Source: Bifidobacterium pullorum subsp. gallinarum (GTDB taxonomy: Bacteria > Actinomycetota > Actinomycetes > Actinomycetales > Bifidobacteriaceae). From it: a DNA stretch of 64,000 nt. The notes below the pieces were generated by a model. That model was not told the DNA's origin. It made no database searches and saw only the letters and a list, made by a program, of their open reading frames with translations. Below, one piece after another: positions 17,495 to 25,909 of the stretch. Location of the stretch: NCBI RefSeq assembly GCF_000741215.1, contig NZ_JGYX01000007.1, forward strand, positions 124,001 through 188,000, given 5' to 3'. How positions within the stretch are numbered: the stretch's first letter is position 1; every line of letters begins with the position of its first letter. The translations under genes and the position numbers were made by a program.

Positions 17495-19018
17495 CTACAC
17501 CCAGCGGTCGGACATGGCGAAGGAGTTGCGCATCAGGTTGCTGGACGTGTACAGCACATCCGCCAGCAGCCTGGCGGTACGCTCCCGCAGATACGCGGCC
17601 ATGACCTCGTTCGCCTCGGTGAGCTGTGTCGCGGCCGCATCCATCCCATCCGTCGCGCCGGCACCTGCCAGTGCCGCGTCGGTGTCGAACACATGCCGGT
17701 GCCCGAAGCTGCGCACCTGCTCCGCATACTGCTCGATGGCGTTCGAGCATTCGATGTAATGCGGGTCGGCCATCGCGGCGATCATGCGGATCGACCAATA
17801 ATACGAATCGGTGGACGGCTCGGCCGGCGTATCCCGCAGATAGGCGGGCGTATCCAGCACATTCGCATAGAACGGCGCCACCGCGTTGAACGGTCCCGAA
17901 CCGAACGACACCCACATCACCGCGCGGTGCGCGGCCGGCACGTCGCCGCGCAGCTCCATCGCCACCATGTGGCCGGTGCGGTTGATGCCGATCGGACGGT
18001 ACCGGTGGCGTGACTCCGGCGTGCCCAACGTGCCGTACGGGTCATACGGCGTGCCCTCGAAATGCGAGCTCATCAGGAAGTCCACATCCTCGACGCTCAC
18101 CTTGCGCTCCGGTTCGCGGCACCACGGGATGTCGTCCGAGGTCGGCGTGTACCGGGCGTTCGGGGAATCCCAGTCCTCGCCCGGGTTCAGGTACCGCTGC
18201 ATGTACCAGGCACGCGGCGTGTTGTAGATGTGATCCTTGGTGGTGGCGGTGCCGAAGGCCGCACGCGTGTCCAGATGGTGCGGGCCGCGGTTCATGGCCA
18301 TATCAAGGTGATGACGCTCGATGAACTCGATGAGATCCGCGCTGCACATGTGCTCGCGCCGCTGGCCGAACGCGTCGTCCAGATCGAACTCGTCGATGCC
18401 CAACTGGTTGGGGATCGTGGCGTAGCAGTCGTCCGGCACACGGCGGGCGATCCAATGATGGCCGCCGATCGTCTCCACATACCAGATCTCGTCGGCGTCG
18501 CTGATCGCGATGCCGTTCGACTCGTACGTGCCGTACCGTTCCAGCAGACCGCCGAGCCGGATCACGCCCTCGCGCGCAGTCGTCACATACGGCAGCACCA
18601 GCGTGATGATATCCTCCTCGCCGATGCCGCCCGGCCGCTCCGGCACGTAATCGGCATCGCCCGGCTGCCCCTGCGCCGGACGCAGCTCAACCAACGGATC
18701 GGCCGCAAGCACACGCTCGTTGACGGCGATCGTTTCGGTGGCGCTCATCGCCACATTGTGCACGTTGACGCCGGCCTCGGCCAGCACACCGCGGTTCGGC
18801 AGCACATTCGGCGCGATTGTGTACCGGCACGGATCGTCCGGCAGATCGATCTCGACATGGCTGAGCACCGAACGGTAACGACGCGGCTGGTCCTCGGGAC
18901 GGACCACAACGAACCGTTTCGGATCGTAACGGCCCGACCCCGAGTCGTCATCGCGCGCGATAATCGTCGCCCCGTTGTAGCTGGCCGCTTTTCCAATCAA
19001 TATCGTGGTACAAGACAT
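17495..19018 (-). CDS. pepD: C69-family dipeptidase
   Basis: A 507-residue N-terminal-nucleophile dipeptidase of the PepD family. The start M-S-C-T-T-I-L-I-G-K puts the catalytic cysteine at residue 3; in this family it becomes the nucleophile after removal of the leading residues. Further family blocks are I-A-R-N/D-D-D in the first 30 residues, S-N-G-I-A-I-S-D-A-D-E-I-W-Y-V-E-T-I-G-G-H-H-W and W-V-S-F-G-S-G-P-F. It cleaves a broad range of dipeptides in the cytoplasm. A TACAGT hexamer ends eight bases before the ATG, suggesting a leaderless mRNA. Confidence 0.92.
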   Translation of the reverse strand: MSCTTILIGKAASYNGATIIARDDDSGSGRYDPKRFVVVRPEDQPRRYRSVLSHVEIDLPDDPCRYTIAPNVLPNRGVLAEAGVNVHNVAMSATETIAVNERVLAADPLVELRPAQGQPGDADYVPERPGGIGEEDIITLVLPYVTTAREGVIRLGGLLERYGTYESNGIAISDADEIWYVETIGGHHWIARRVPDDCYATIPNQLGIDEFDLDDAFGQRREHMCSADLIEFIERHHLDMAMNRGPHHLDTRAAFGTATTKDHIYNTPRAWYMQRYLNPGEDWDSPNARYTPTSDDIPWCREPERKVSVEDVDFLMSSHFEGTPYDPYGTLGTPESRHRYRPIGINRTGHMVAMELRGDVPAAHRAVMWVSFGSGPFNAVAPFYANVLDTPAYLRDTPAEPSTDSYYWSIRMIAAMADPHYIECSNAIEQYAEQVRSFGHRHVFDTDAALAGAGATDGMDAAATQLTEANEVMAAYLRERTARLLADVLYTSSNLMRNSFAMSDRWV

Positions 19019-19070
19019 AGGATGCCACTGTAGTCCCGGTGGCGCACAGCACGGGGGATTATCGCCCCGA

Positions 19071-19559
19071 CTAGTCGCCCAACTGCCTGAGCAGCGACGC
19101 CACATGCCCCTTGGCCCGCACGTTATACCGCGCCAGCACCACGTGCCCGTCCGGACCCACCACCACGGTCGAACGGATCGTTCCCACATGCACCTTGCCG
19201 TACAACTTGCGCTCGCCATACGCGCCATACGCCCGATGCACCGCGCAATCCGGATCGGACAGCAGCGGGAACGTCAGATGATCGCGCTCACGGAATCGGG
19301 CGAGCGTGGATGGCTCGTCCTTCGAGATGCCGACCACCTCATAGCCGGCGGCGGTCAAACGGTTGAGGTTGTCCCGGAAATCGCAGGCTTCTGCGGTGCA
19401 GCCGGGCGTCATCGCAGCGGGGTAGAAGTAGACGATGACGTTGCGGCCGCGCGCCAGCAGGTCCGTGAGCCGGAGCGTGGAACCGTCGTCGGCGGTGAGG
19501 GAGAAGTCCGGGGCCATCTGGCCGGGTTCGAGGCGGATGAAATCGGTGTGCTCTGTCAT
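19071..19559 (-). CDS. bcp: Thiol peroxidase, Bcp/PrxQ type
   Basis: A 162-residue cytoplasmic peroxiredoxin that reduces hydrogen peroxide and organic hydroperoxides. The peroxidatic cysteine is C54 in Y-F-Y-P-A-A-M-T-P-G-C-T, and C59 five residues on is the resolving cysteine of the PrxQ arrangement (T-P-G-C-T-x-E-A-C-D-F-R-D). The usual lysine in F-Y-P-K is Ala here. The ATG at 19559 follows GGGAG; TACAGT seven bases upstream also fits a leaderless start. It lies upstream of and in line with pepD. Confidence 0.92.
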   Translation of the reverse strand: MTEHTDFIRLEPGQMAPDFSLTADDGSTLRLTDLLARGRNVIVYFYPAAMTPGCTAEACDFRDNLNRLTAAGYEVVGISKDEPSTLARFRERDHLTFPLLSDPDCAVHRAYGAYGERKLYGKVHVGTIRSTVVVGPDGHVVLARYNVRAKGHVASLLRQLGD

Positions 19560-19645
19560 GGCTCCCACTGTATACGGTTCGCCGCGGGTGCGGGGTTTAT
19601 CCCCGAGCGGAACGGTGCAACGATGTATCGGCGAGGCCGGGCGAT

Positions 19646-19674
19646 TTGCTAAAACGTTTAGCACGGCCTAAGAT
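19646..19674 (+). promoter_or_regulatory. Promoter overlapped by a LacI-family operator
   Basis: TTGCTA (19646-19651), a 17-bp spacer and TAAGAT (19669-19674) form a plausible promoter. The near-palindrome TGCTAAAACGTTTAGCA (19647-19663) covers the -35 and spacer and closely resembles the GCTAAACGTTTAGC operators of LacI-family repressors. Transcription would start near 19681, giving a 190-nt leader before the permease gene. The leader can form a GGCACC/GGTGCC stem around 19729-19773. No LacI-type gene lies in the window. Confidence 0.7.
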
Positions 19675-19870
19675 GCATCATGTCCACATGACACAGCGGA
19701 ACGGCGACGACGCCTAGCAACCGCGCACCCGGCACCCTGACCCGAGGATAACGGCATCCCCGTCGGTGCCTGACGCGTAAGCCACCGGCTCGATGACGAG
19801 ACGTCGATAGTGTAATGACGCATCGTCTCCACTGCGCCATCAACCCTACGCATATCAAAGGGGTGAATCA

Positions 19871-21295
19871 ATGTCCGAGACAGACAAGAAGCCGGCCGGG
19901 AACAAGGGTCTGCAACGAAGCCTGAAACTGGTGTTCGTGTATACCGTTGCCACCGGTTCGATCTTCACCTATGTCAGCTATTGGGACTCCGTGTTCTTCG
20001 GGTACTGCGGATCCGGCACGTTCCTGGCATTCGCGCTGATGACCGTGGCGATCCTGCCGACCGCGCTGGTCTACAGCGAGATCTCGTCGATGTTCAAGAC
20101 CGCCGGCGGCGAGCTGATCTACAACACCGTCGGGTTCAACAAACACGTCGGATTCCTGGCCTCGTGGCTGATCATGGCCGCCTGGATCTCCGTGCCGCCC
20201 GCCGTGGTCATGGCTGTGGCCACGTTCATCAGCAAGCTGTTCGGCCTGAACCTGAGCTTCGGCACCACCATGATCATCGCCGTGGTGTTCCTCGTGCTCG
20301 TGTTCATCATGAGCATGCAGGACATCCAGTTCCTCGTCAAGGCGCAGGCCACCTGCCTGTTCGCCAACATCATCACCACGCTCATCACCGCCGTGCTGAT
20401 CCTGACCTGCGGGCATTGGAGCTTCTCGAACATCGTGGAATCGTTCGGATTCACGAACATCGACCCCTCGCTGGGCATCCCCGGCTGGATCATCGGCATG
20501 GCCCTGCTGATCACCCCGTACTTCGGCTTCGAAACCGTGCCCCAGATGGTCGAGGAGGGCGACTTCCCGACCTCGAACGCCAAGAAGGCCATCTGCGGTT
20601 CGGTCATCACCTGCGGCGCGATCTACGCGATCTTCTTCTTCTGCGTGGCCGGTCTGTCCCCCGCCGACGAACTGCTGGCGGGCGACGCGGCCAACGGCTT
20701 CATGACCATCACCGCCATGCAGAATATCCTCGGCTGGCGCTTCTGGCCGGTGGTCTACGGCCTGGTCTCCATCCTGATGGGCATGACCGCCTCCATCCTG
20801 GGCTTCTGGATGTCCACCGTGCGCATGCTGTATTCGATGGGCAAGAAGAACTTCCTGCCGGAGGCCTTCACCAAGGTCAACAAGCATCAGCAGCCGATCC
20901 TGCCGAACATCTTCCTGCTGGTCATCAGCCTGGTGTTCATCCTGCTGCAGAACGCCGGCACGTTCATGAACGACTTCTTCAACCTGATGTCGTTCGGCTG
21001 CGCCTGCGCCTACGCCATCACGATGGTCTCGGCCGTGCGCATGCGCCACAAGCATCCCGAGTGGTACAAGAACAACAAGAACGTGGTCAAGGGCGGCGAT
21101 TTCTTCCGCATCCTGGCCATGGTCATCATGATCGCCATCGCGTTCTTCTGCACGCTCGGCCAGGGCGTCGGCTCGTGGATCTCGTTCGGCGTCTATCTGG
21201 GCGTCGGCGTGCTGATCTGGCTGTGGATGGTCTTCGTCCGCTGGAAGAAGACGTCGGTCGTCATCGAAACGCCGGACGGCGAACAGGAATTCTGA
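19871..21295 (+). CDS. APC-family amino acid permease
   Basis: A 474-residue transporter with 12 predicted membrane segments. The early T-G-S-I-F-T-Y and S-E-I-S-S-M-F-K-T-A-G-G-E sequences are APC-superfamily markers of helices 1 and 2, and Y-F-G-F-E-T-V-P-Q-M-V-E-E is the family helix-6 loop. Substrate is unknown; the branch resembles permeases linked to amine or amino-acid catabolism. AAAGGGGTGAATCA precedes the ATG. It shares the LacI-type promoter with the downstream dehydrogenase, 55 nt away, suggesting that the pair imports and oxidises one substrate. Confidence 0.88.
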   Translation: MSETDKKPAGNKGLQRSLKLVFVYTVATGSIFTYVSYWDSVFFGYCGSGTFLAFALMTVAILPTALVYSEISSMFKTAGGELIYNTVGFNKHVGFLASWLIMAAWISVPPAVVMAVATFISKLFGLNLSFGTTMIIAVVFLVLVFIMSMQDIQFLVKAQATCLFANIITTLITAVLILTCGHWSFSNIVESFGFTNIDPSLGIPGWIIGMALLITPYFGFETVPQMVEEGDFPTSNAKKAICGSVITCGAIYAIFFFCVAGLSPADELLAGDAANGFMTITAMQNILGWRFWPVVYGLVSILMGMTASILGFWMSTVRMLYSMGKKNFLPEAFTKVNKHQQPILPNIFLLVISLVFILLQNAGTFMNDFFNLMSFGCACAYAITMVSAVRMRHKHPEWYKNNKNVVKGGDFFRILAMVIMIAIAFFCTLGQGVGSWISFGVYLGVGVLIWLWMVFVRWKKTSVVIETPDGEQEF

Positions 21296-21350
21296 TCTCA
21301 ACCCAATCCGTAACCGCAAACCAACATCAACATACAAAGGAGTTATCACC

Positions 21351-22157
21351 ATGGTTCAGGGCAAGCTCGAAGGCAAGGTCGCCATCATCACCGGCGCCGC
21401 AGCCGGACTCGGTGAGGGCATTGCGGAGACGTACGTCAAGTACGGCGCGAAGATCTGCATGGTCGACCTCGACCCGAACGTGGACAAGACCGCCGAGCGC
21501 ATCCGCGGCATGTATCCGGACGCCCAGATCATCACCGTGGTGGCCAACGTGGCCGACAAGCAGCAGATGATCGACGCGGCCGCCAAGACCAAGGAGGCCT
21601 TCGGCTCCCTCGACGTGGCCTGCTGCAACGCCGGAGTCTGCCGTCTGGCCCCGTTCGAGGAGATGACCGACGAGACCCGCGACTTCCACATCGACGTCAA
21701 CATCAAGGGCGTGTGGAACACCTGTCAGGCCGCCATCCCGTACATGCTCGAGGAGGGCAAGGGCGCGATCGTCATCGCCTCCTCGGTCACCGGCGACATC
21801 GTGGCCGACGCGGGTGAGGCCGCCTACGCCATGACCAAGGCCGCGCTGGTCGGCTTGACCCGCTGCCTGGCCGTCGAATACGCGGACCGCCACATCCGCG
21901 TCAACTGCTCGCAGCTCGGCTACGCGCGCACCCCGATGGTGGAGAAGATGGCCGTCGAATCCAACCCGGAGGATCCGGAGTCGGCGATCAACGACATCGC
22001 GGTCGGCGTGCCGATGAAGCGTCTGGCCAAGCCCACCGAGGTCGGCGAACTGTTCGCGTTCCTCGGCTCCGACGAGGCCAGCTATCTCACCGGTTCGCAG
22101 GTGGTCATCGACGGCGGCAGCACCCTGCCCGAGACGATGAGCATCGGCACCAACTGA
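21351..22157 (+). CDS. ucpA: Short-chain dehydrogenase, UcpA-like
   Basis: A 268-residue NAD(P)-dependent oxidoreductase. It shows the cofactor motif T-G-A-A-A-G-L-G (residues 15-22), C-N-A-G-V-C-R-L, and the catalytic Tyr159/Lys163 in A-A-Y-A-M-T-K-A. It follows Escherichia coli UcpA over its length, including D-F-H-I-D-V-N-I-K-G-V-W-N, S-V-T-G-D-I-V-A-D-A-G-E, S-N-P-E-D-P-E-S and the C-terminal G-G-S-T-L-P-E-T. UcpA's physiological substrate is unsettled. AAAGGAG lies nine bases before the ATG. Last gene of the LacI-controlled pair, closed by a strong terminator. Confidence 0.88.
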   Translation: MVQGKLEGKVAIITGAAAGLGEGIAETYVKYGAKICMVDLDPNVDKTAERIRGMYPDAQIITVVANVADKQQMIDAAAKTKEAFGSLDVACCNAGVCRLAPFEEMTDETRDFHIDVNIKGVWNTCQAAIPYMLEEGKGAIVIASSVTGDIVADAGEAAYAMTKAALVGLTRCLAVEYADRHIRVNCSQLGYARTPMVEKMAVESNPEDPESAINDIAVGVPMKRLAKPTEVGELFAFLGSDEASYLTGSQVVIDGGSTLPETMSIGTN

Positions 22158-22169
22158 TTAGTCCGCATC

Positions 22170-22218
22170 GGTCCCTTTGACGCATGAGATCCGTTCCCAT
22201 GCGTCAAAGGGACCTTTT
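22170..22218 (+). terminator. Rho-independent terminator after ucpA
   Basis: Perfect 17-bp inverted repeat, GGTCCCTTTGACGCATG at 22170-22186 and its complement at 22198-22214, with an 11-nt loop and a TTTT run immediately after. Confidence 0.9.
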
Positions 22219-22249
22219 GATGCCCGCCCAATGGGCGGATAATGGGTGT

Positions 22250-23449
22250 ATGAACGATCGACCCCGCGCGCTGCACCTCAAGGCCTGCCGCTTCGGCGTG
22301 ACCGTGCTCAAGGTGTTCTGGTGGACCACACTGGTTGCCGTCATCGCCCTCGCCGCCGCGTTGGCCGCCGTTACCGCCGGTCTGTGGCCGATCGGACCCT
22401 GGCTCGGCTGCACGGCCGTTGTCGCCGTGGTCGAGACAATCGTGTTCTGGACGGGCATCGTCACCGTCTATCTCTCATCGGTGCAGCTCGGTCTCAAATG
22501 GCGGGTCATCGGCGTCCTCTGCGGGTGGATACCCGTCGCCAACCTCATCGCGCTCCGGCGGATCATCTGCATCGTCGAGCGTGAAGTCATCTTCGAAACG
22601 GCCAAGGAACAGCTGAACGCCAGCCGCGCGCAACAACGCGTCTGCGCCACCCGATACCCGATCCTGCTGGTGCACGGCGTCTTCTTCCGCGATTCCAACC
22701 TGCTCAACTACTGGGGGCGAGTGCCCGCCGAGCTGGAACGCAACGGTGCCACCGTGCTGTACGGCAACCACCAATCCGCCGCATCGGTACCGGACAGCGC
22801 CCGGGAACTGGCCGAACGCATCCGCGGCATCGTGGCCGAAACAGGGTGCGGCAAAGTCAACGTCATCGCCCACTCCAAGGGCGGGCTGGACCTCCGGTAC
22901 GCGATCGCACGGTACGGCATCGGACCATTGGTCGCCTCGCTGACCACCATCAACACCCCGCATCGCGGCTGCGGGTTCGCCGACTATCTGTTGGGGCACA
23001 TCCCCGCGGCCGCCCAGCAGCGGGTCGCCTCGGCCTATAACGCCGCGGCGCGGCGGCTGGGCGACCGTGCCCCGGATTTCATGGCCGCGGTGCATGATCT
23101 GACCCAGGCGGGCTGCATGCGGCTCAACGCTGCGATGGGCGATCTGGACGAGCCGCCGGCGGGCATCGTATGCCGCAGCGTCGGCTCGCGGCTGGTCAAG
23201 GCGACGCACGGCAAGTTCCCGCTGAATTTCACCTATCCGCTGGTCGCCTGGTTCGACGGGCCGAACGACGGGCTGGTGGCGCGTGACTCGTTCCCGTGGG
23301 GAGAACGGTTCATCTGGTTGGAGCCGGCCGGACGGCGCGGTATCTCGCATGCCGATATGATCGATCTGAACCGTGAGAACATCGAAGGATTCGACGTGCG
23401 CGAGTTCTACGTGCAACTGGTGGCCGAGCTCAAGACACACGGATTGTGA
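22250..23449 (+). CDS. Triacylglycerol lipase-like alpha/beta hydrolase, membrane-anchored
   Basis: A 399-residue protein with two or three N-terminal hydrophobic segments (about 15-85) and a C-terminal alpha/beta hydrolase domain. Lipase landmarks are P-I-L-L-V-H-G-V-F-F-R-D (oxyanion region), V-I-A-H-S-K-G-G-L-D with the nucleophile Ser in an A-H-S-K-G-G elbow, T-P-H-R-G, and a C-terminal G-I-S-H-A-D with the likely catalytic His. The Asp is probably in D-G-P-N-D-G-L-V. It would act on lipids at the membrane. GATAAT six bases before the ATG suggests a leaderless mRNA. Confidence 0.82.
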   Translation: MNDRPRALHLKACRFGVTVLKVFWWTTLVAVIALAAALAAVTAGLWPIGPWLGCTAVVAVVETIVFWTGIVTVYLSSVQLGLKWRVIGVLCGWIPVANLIALRRIICIVEREVIFETAKEQLNASRAQQRVCATRYPILLVHGVFFRDSNLLNYWGRVPAELERNGATVLYGNHQSAASVPDSARELAERIRGIVAETGCGKVNVIAHSKGGLDLRYAIARYGIGPLVASLTTINTPHRGCGFADYLLGHIPAAAQQRVASAYNAAARRLGDRAPDFMAAVHDLTQAGCMRLNAAMGDLDEPPAGIVCRSVGSRLVKATHGKFPLNFTYPLVAWFDGPNDGLVARDSFPWGERFIWLEPAGRRGISHADMIDLNRENIEGFDVREFYVQLVAELKTHGL

Positions 23450-23603
23450 GCGTCCCGCGGTTACGCCGGCCATGTGGCCGCACGGCCGCGGGGTGACGGT
23501 GTAGGGTGTGCATATGCGACATACGGAGGAGGTATGTCGGCGTATGGCAAGGTTGGGTGGGACGTCGCATGCGGTGCCCCTGCGGAAGAAGGGGGAGCAG
23601 GAC

Positions 23604-24743
23604 ATGGGCGATGAGGGTTGGCTGGCTCGTCACGGCCTGTACTTCTGGTTTCTCGTCATAAGCGGCGTATGCCTGGTGGTGAATCTGGTCGATGGCATGG
23701 TGCTGATGAGCCACGGGCCGTCGGTCGGCATCGGCGTCCTGCTGGTGGCGTGCGTTGTGGCGGATCTGTGGATGGCGGTGCGGCCCCGCATCGGCTGCTG
23801 GACCGTGTTCCTGGTGCTGCTGGCGGGAACGCTTTCCCCGGTGCCATTCCCCGCGTCGTATCTGTTGTCCTGCCTGGCGGCGGCGGGATTCCTCGGCTAT
23901 CTGGGTATCAAGCTGGGTGTGGCTGCCTGTGTTCCGGGAGTGTTGTACGCCGTGCTGCTTGCCGTGCTGCACCATCAGGAATACCGGCCGGGGCAGGGGA
24001 CCCCATTGTCGTTCGCATTGCTCTGCGTCATAGCCGCGTTGGCCGGCATCTCGCTCCGACTCACACGGCAGAGGGATACGGAGCGCATCCGTCGTGCGGC
24101 GGCAGGCAGAAACGCGCAAACCGCGCGCCGACTGCACGATTACACCACCAATGACCTGTGTTCCATCATCATGATGACCGACAGACTCGAACACGGGGAA
24201 GTGGGCGTTGGCCAGGCCGGCGGGCAAATCCGTGATCTGGCCACGTCAGCATTGGAACACACCCGTACGGTCATCCGAACGCTGGAATCATCGCTTCCCG
24301 ACGACGGGGAGCCCAGTGAACCGCAGGATTTCACCCGTCAGCTCGGCGGCATCGCCTCGGAACAGCAACGAAGCCTGAGCCTTATGGGGTTTCAGGGGAG
24401 CATATTAGTGCCGACCCATCTGGCGTGGGAGCCGGATCCGGAACGCGGTGATATGATCTGCGGGCTGTTACGGGAACTGGCCGGCAACATCGTCAAGTAT
24501 GCCTCGCCGTCTGGCGGCTACACCATTTCGGTGATGCAGACGGGCGAGGCGATTATCGTGTCCGCGCTCAACGCGCACTCGCAGAGCGGAGCGGTGGGGT
24601 TGTCAAGCGGTTTGCGGCGGTACCGGGAACTCGTGGATCGTAACGGCGGCACATGGAGCCAGTCGGATGACGGGATCACGTGGAGTCTGCACGTCGAACT
24701 CCCGAGAGGCGCGATGGCGTCACAGGCCGAAGATATCGCATAG
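23604..24743 (+). CDS. Orphan sensor histidine kinase
   Basis: A 379-residue kinase with five or six membrane segments (about 10-150) as the sensing part. It has a HisKA_3-like dimerisation helix with phosphoacceptor His178 (A-R-R-L-H-D-Y-T-T-N-D-L) and a C-terminal ATPase fold with N-box L-R-E-L-A-G-N-I-V-K-Y-A and a weak G-box (V-G-L-S-S-G-L-R-R-Y). No response regulator is adjacent. The ATG at 23604 has GGGGGAG upstream; an ATG at 23514 follows a TAGGGT hexamer by six bases and could be a leaderless start, adding 30 residues. Its 3' end overlaps the small secreted peptide gene tail to tail. Confidence 0.78.
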   Translation: MGDEGWLARHGLYFWFLVISGVCLVVNLVDGMVLMSHGPSVGIGVLLVACVVADLWMAVRPRIGCWTVFLVLLAGTLSPVPFPASYLLSCLAAAGFLGYLGIKLGVAACVPGVLYAVLLAVLHHQEYRPGQGTPLSFALLCVIAALAGISLRLTRQRDTERIRRAAAGRNAQTARRLHDYTTNDLCSIIMMTDRLEHGEVGVGQAGGQIRDLATSALEHTRTVIRTLESSLPDDGEPSEPQDFTRQLGGIASEQQRSLSLMGFQGSILVPTHLAWEPDPERGDMICGLLRELAGNIVKYASPSGGYTISVMQTGEAIIVSALNAHSQSGAVGLSSGLRRYRELVDRNGGTWSQSDDGITWSLHVELPRGAMASQAEDIA

Positions 24744-24908
24744 CCACTGGAACGCCGGCGAGCATTCCAGATACATCGGGGCCGCCGAATGTCCGTCGGC
24801 TCCCGGGGCGTCGGTTTCCGCGCAATAGGCCGACGGTGCGGAAACCAATGCGAACAGCACCGCCGTGGCGGCCGCGCAGAGAGCCTTCGTCTTCATGGGC
24901 TTCTCCAT
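24720..24908 (-). CDS. Small secreted peptide precursor
   Basis: A 62-residue protein: basic N-terminus, hydrophobic core, probable Sec cleavage after A-P-S-A-Y-C-A, and a mature peptide of about 33 residues with two cysteines seven residues apart (E-C-S-P-A-F-Q-W-L-C-D-I-F-G-L at the C-terminus). AAGGGAG lies six bases before the ATG at 24908, which supports translation; a second ATG (M5) is possible. It is not a recognised family. It converges on and overlaps the last 24 nt of a sensor kinase gene, so a signalling peptide is possible; a bacteriocin or cell-wall peptide is the alternative. Confidence 0.6.
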   Translation of the reverse strand: MEKPMKTKALCAAATAVLFALVSAPSAYCAETDAPGADGHSAAPMYLECSPAFQWLCDIFGL

Positions 24909-25080
24909 GACTTCTCCCTTCTTGGGATTGTGTGGTGTGGGGCGGTACTGCAAGCGCGTCCGCGGGAACCGGCGGTGGGTCGCAGGCTGCTGGGATACCG
25001 TCGTCTGCGAGTATATCCACCGCGCACGCCGCCAGCCCCCTACGTGCGGCACCTGATATCCAGTTCACCATGTGTAGAAG

Positions 25081-25236
25081 GCGTGTTGTCGCATAGTTGC
25101 GACGAAACGCCCTCTAAGCGGTGGACTGTAGTGCGTGTCGTCGTAACCGTATGACGACGCGGTATCTAAGCGGGTGATGCGGGCGCGTGTTTATCATCCG
25201 GTGACGACGAAAAGTCCTTTAAGAGTCCGCCGATGA
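25081..25236. repeat. Three tandem 52-bp imperfect repeats with hairpins
   Basis: Units begin GCGTGT at 25081, 25133 and 25185, exactly 52 bp apart. Units 1 and 2 carry a central hairpin (GTCGCA..TGCGAC; CGTCGT..ACGACG) and TCTAAGCGG at 25113 and 25165; unit 3 has diverged (CTTTAAGAG at 25217). Hairpin sequences differ while flanks are kept, which suggests structural or protein-binding constraint. The array lies upstream of the small secreted peptide gene. The rest of 24909-25351 shows no gene. Confidence 0.65.
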
Positions 25237-25351
25237 ACAGCGGTTTCACGCTTACTTAATTTCCGACAAGCCTCGCCGGAACGGAACGTGACATGTCTGT
25301 CCGGGTAGAAGCGATGAAGTAACGTAAGGTTAATGACCCCCGGAAGTGAAA

Positions 25352-25378
25352 GCCCGTCCGGGCTCGCGCCCGGGCGGG
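25352..25378 (-). terminator. Hairpin terminator of small membrane gene
   Basis: GC-rich 11-bp stem (CCCGTCCGGGC / GCCCGGGCGGG, one G-U) 11 nt beyond the stop codon on the minus strand, followed by TTTC. A related hairpin lies at 27110-27135 after the decayed paralogue. Confidence 0.6.
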
Positions 25379-25389
25379 TCGGGGTGCCG

Positions 25390-25623
25390 CTACTGGCGGC
25401 TATGGGTGGTCATCGCGTATGCCGTGATCGACAGCACCGCGATGTCAGCCGCGATGGGATGCATCGCGGGTGCCAGGCAGGTGACGATGACCGCCATCAG
25501 CCAGATCACGAGGCCGCCGCGCGGCCCCTCATTCGGGTTGAGCATGACTGCTCTCCTTATTGGATCGAGCCCGGACTTGCGTCTGATTCGGCCGCGGTGC
25601 GTGGAGGAATCATCAACACTCAT
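25390..25623 (-). CDS. Small single-pass membrane protein, possible dual start
   Basis: A 77-residue protein of unknown function. A polar basic N-terminus (1-26) is followed by one or two hydrophobic stretches (G-L-V-I-W-L-M-A-V-I-V-T-C-L-A-P-A-M-H-P-I-A-A-D-I-A-V-L). The ATG at 25623 has AAGGAG nine bases upstream; an internal in-frame ATG at 25545 also has AAGGAG, six bases upstream, giving a 51-residue form that is almost only membrane segment. A decayed paralogue lies at 27143-27283. The two flank the coiled-coil membrane protein gene. Confidence 0.55.
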   Translation of the reverse strand: MSVDDSSTHRGRIRRKSGLDPIRRAVMLNPNEGPRGGLVIWLMAVIVTCLAPAMHPIAADIAVLSITAYAMTTHSRQ

Positions 25624-25859
25624 GTGATCTTCTCCTTATAATTCTTGCCTTGACCCCATCCCCGATTCATGTAGGCGCCGGGACCCCGGAGGGCCCCGGC
25701 TTGACTCGGAGAAGAGATCAATCGTCCGGCTGGCCCGGACGACGACACCCATTACAAAACGCGACACGCCGTGTCCTGGCCGGACAGGATGCCGCTTTCC
25801 AAACCGCAAAACCGACAAACCGGAATACCGAAAGAACGAGATACCGAACACCACGAAAA

Positions 25860-25886
25860 TGCCCGCCGGCTTCCCTCCGGCGGGCA
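25860..25886 (-). terminator. Rho-independent terminator
   Basis: Perfect 10-bp stem TGCCCGCCGG / CCGGCGGGCA with a 7-nt loop, followed on the minus strand by TTTTC. It lies 24 nt past the TAG (25910-25912) that ends the extension of the coiled-coil gene, which supports that extension having been part of the gene. Confidence 0.8.
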
Positions 25887-25909
25887 AATCGACCGAGCGT
25901 TAGATGCAA

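Noticed and set aside
19681-19870. Known riboswitch in the permease leader
   Set aside because: Short stems are present, but the SAM, ykkC, ZTP and fluoride consensus cores I checked do not fit.
25081-25236. CRISPR array
   Set aside because: Three imperfect 52-bp units without unique spacers between conserved repeats, and no cas genes nearby.
25636-25887. Small minus-strand frame of 83 codons
   Set aside because: No ribosome site, covers the terminator at 25860-25886 and has no protein-like pattern.
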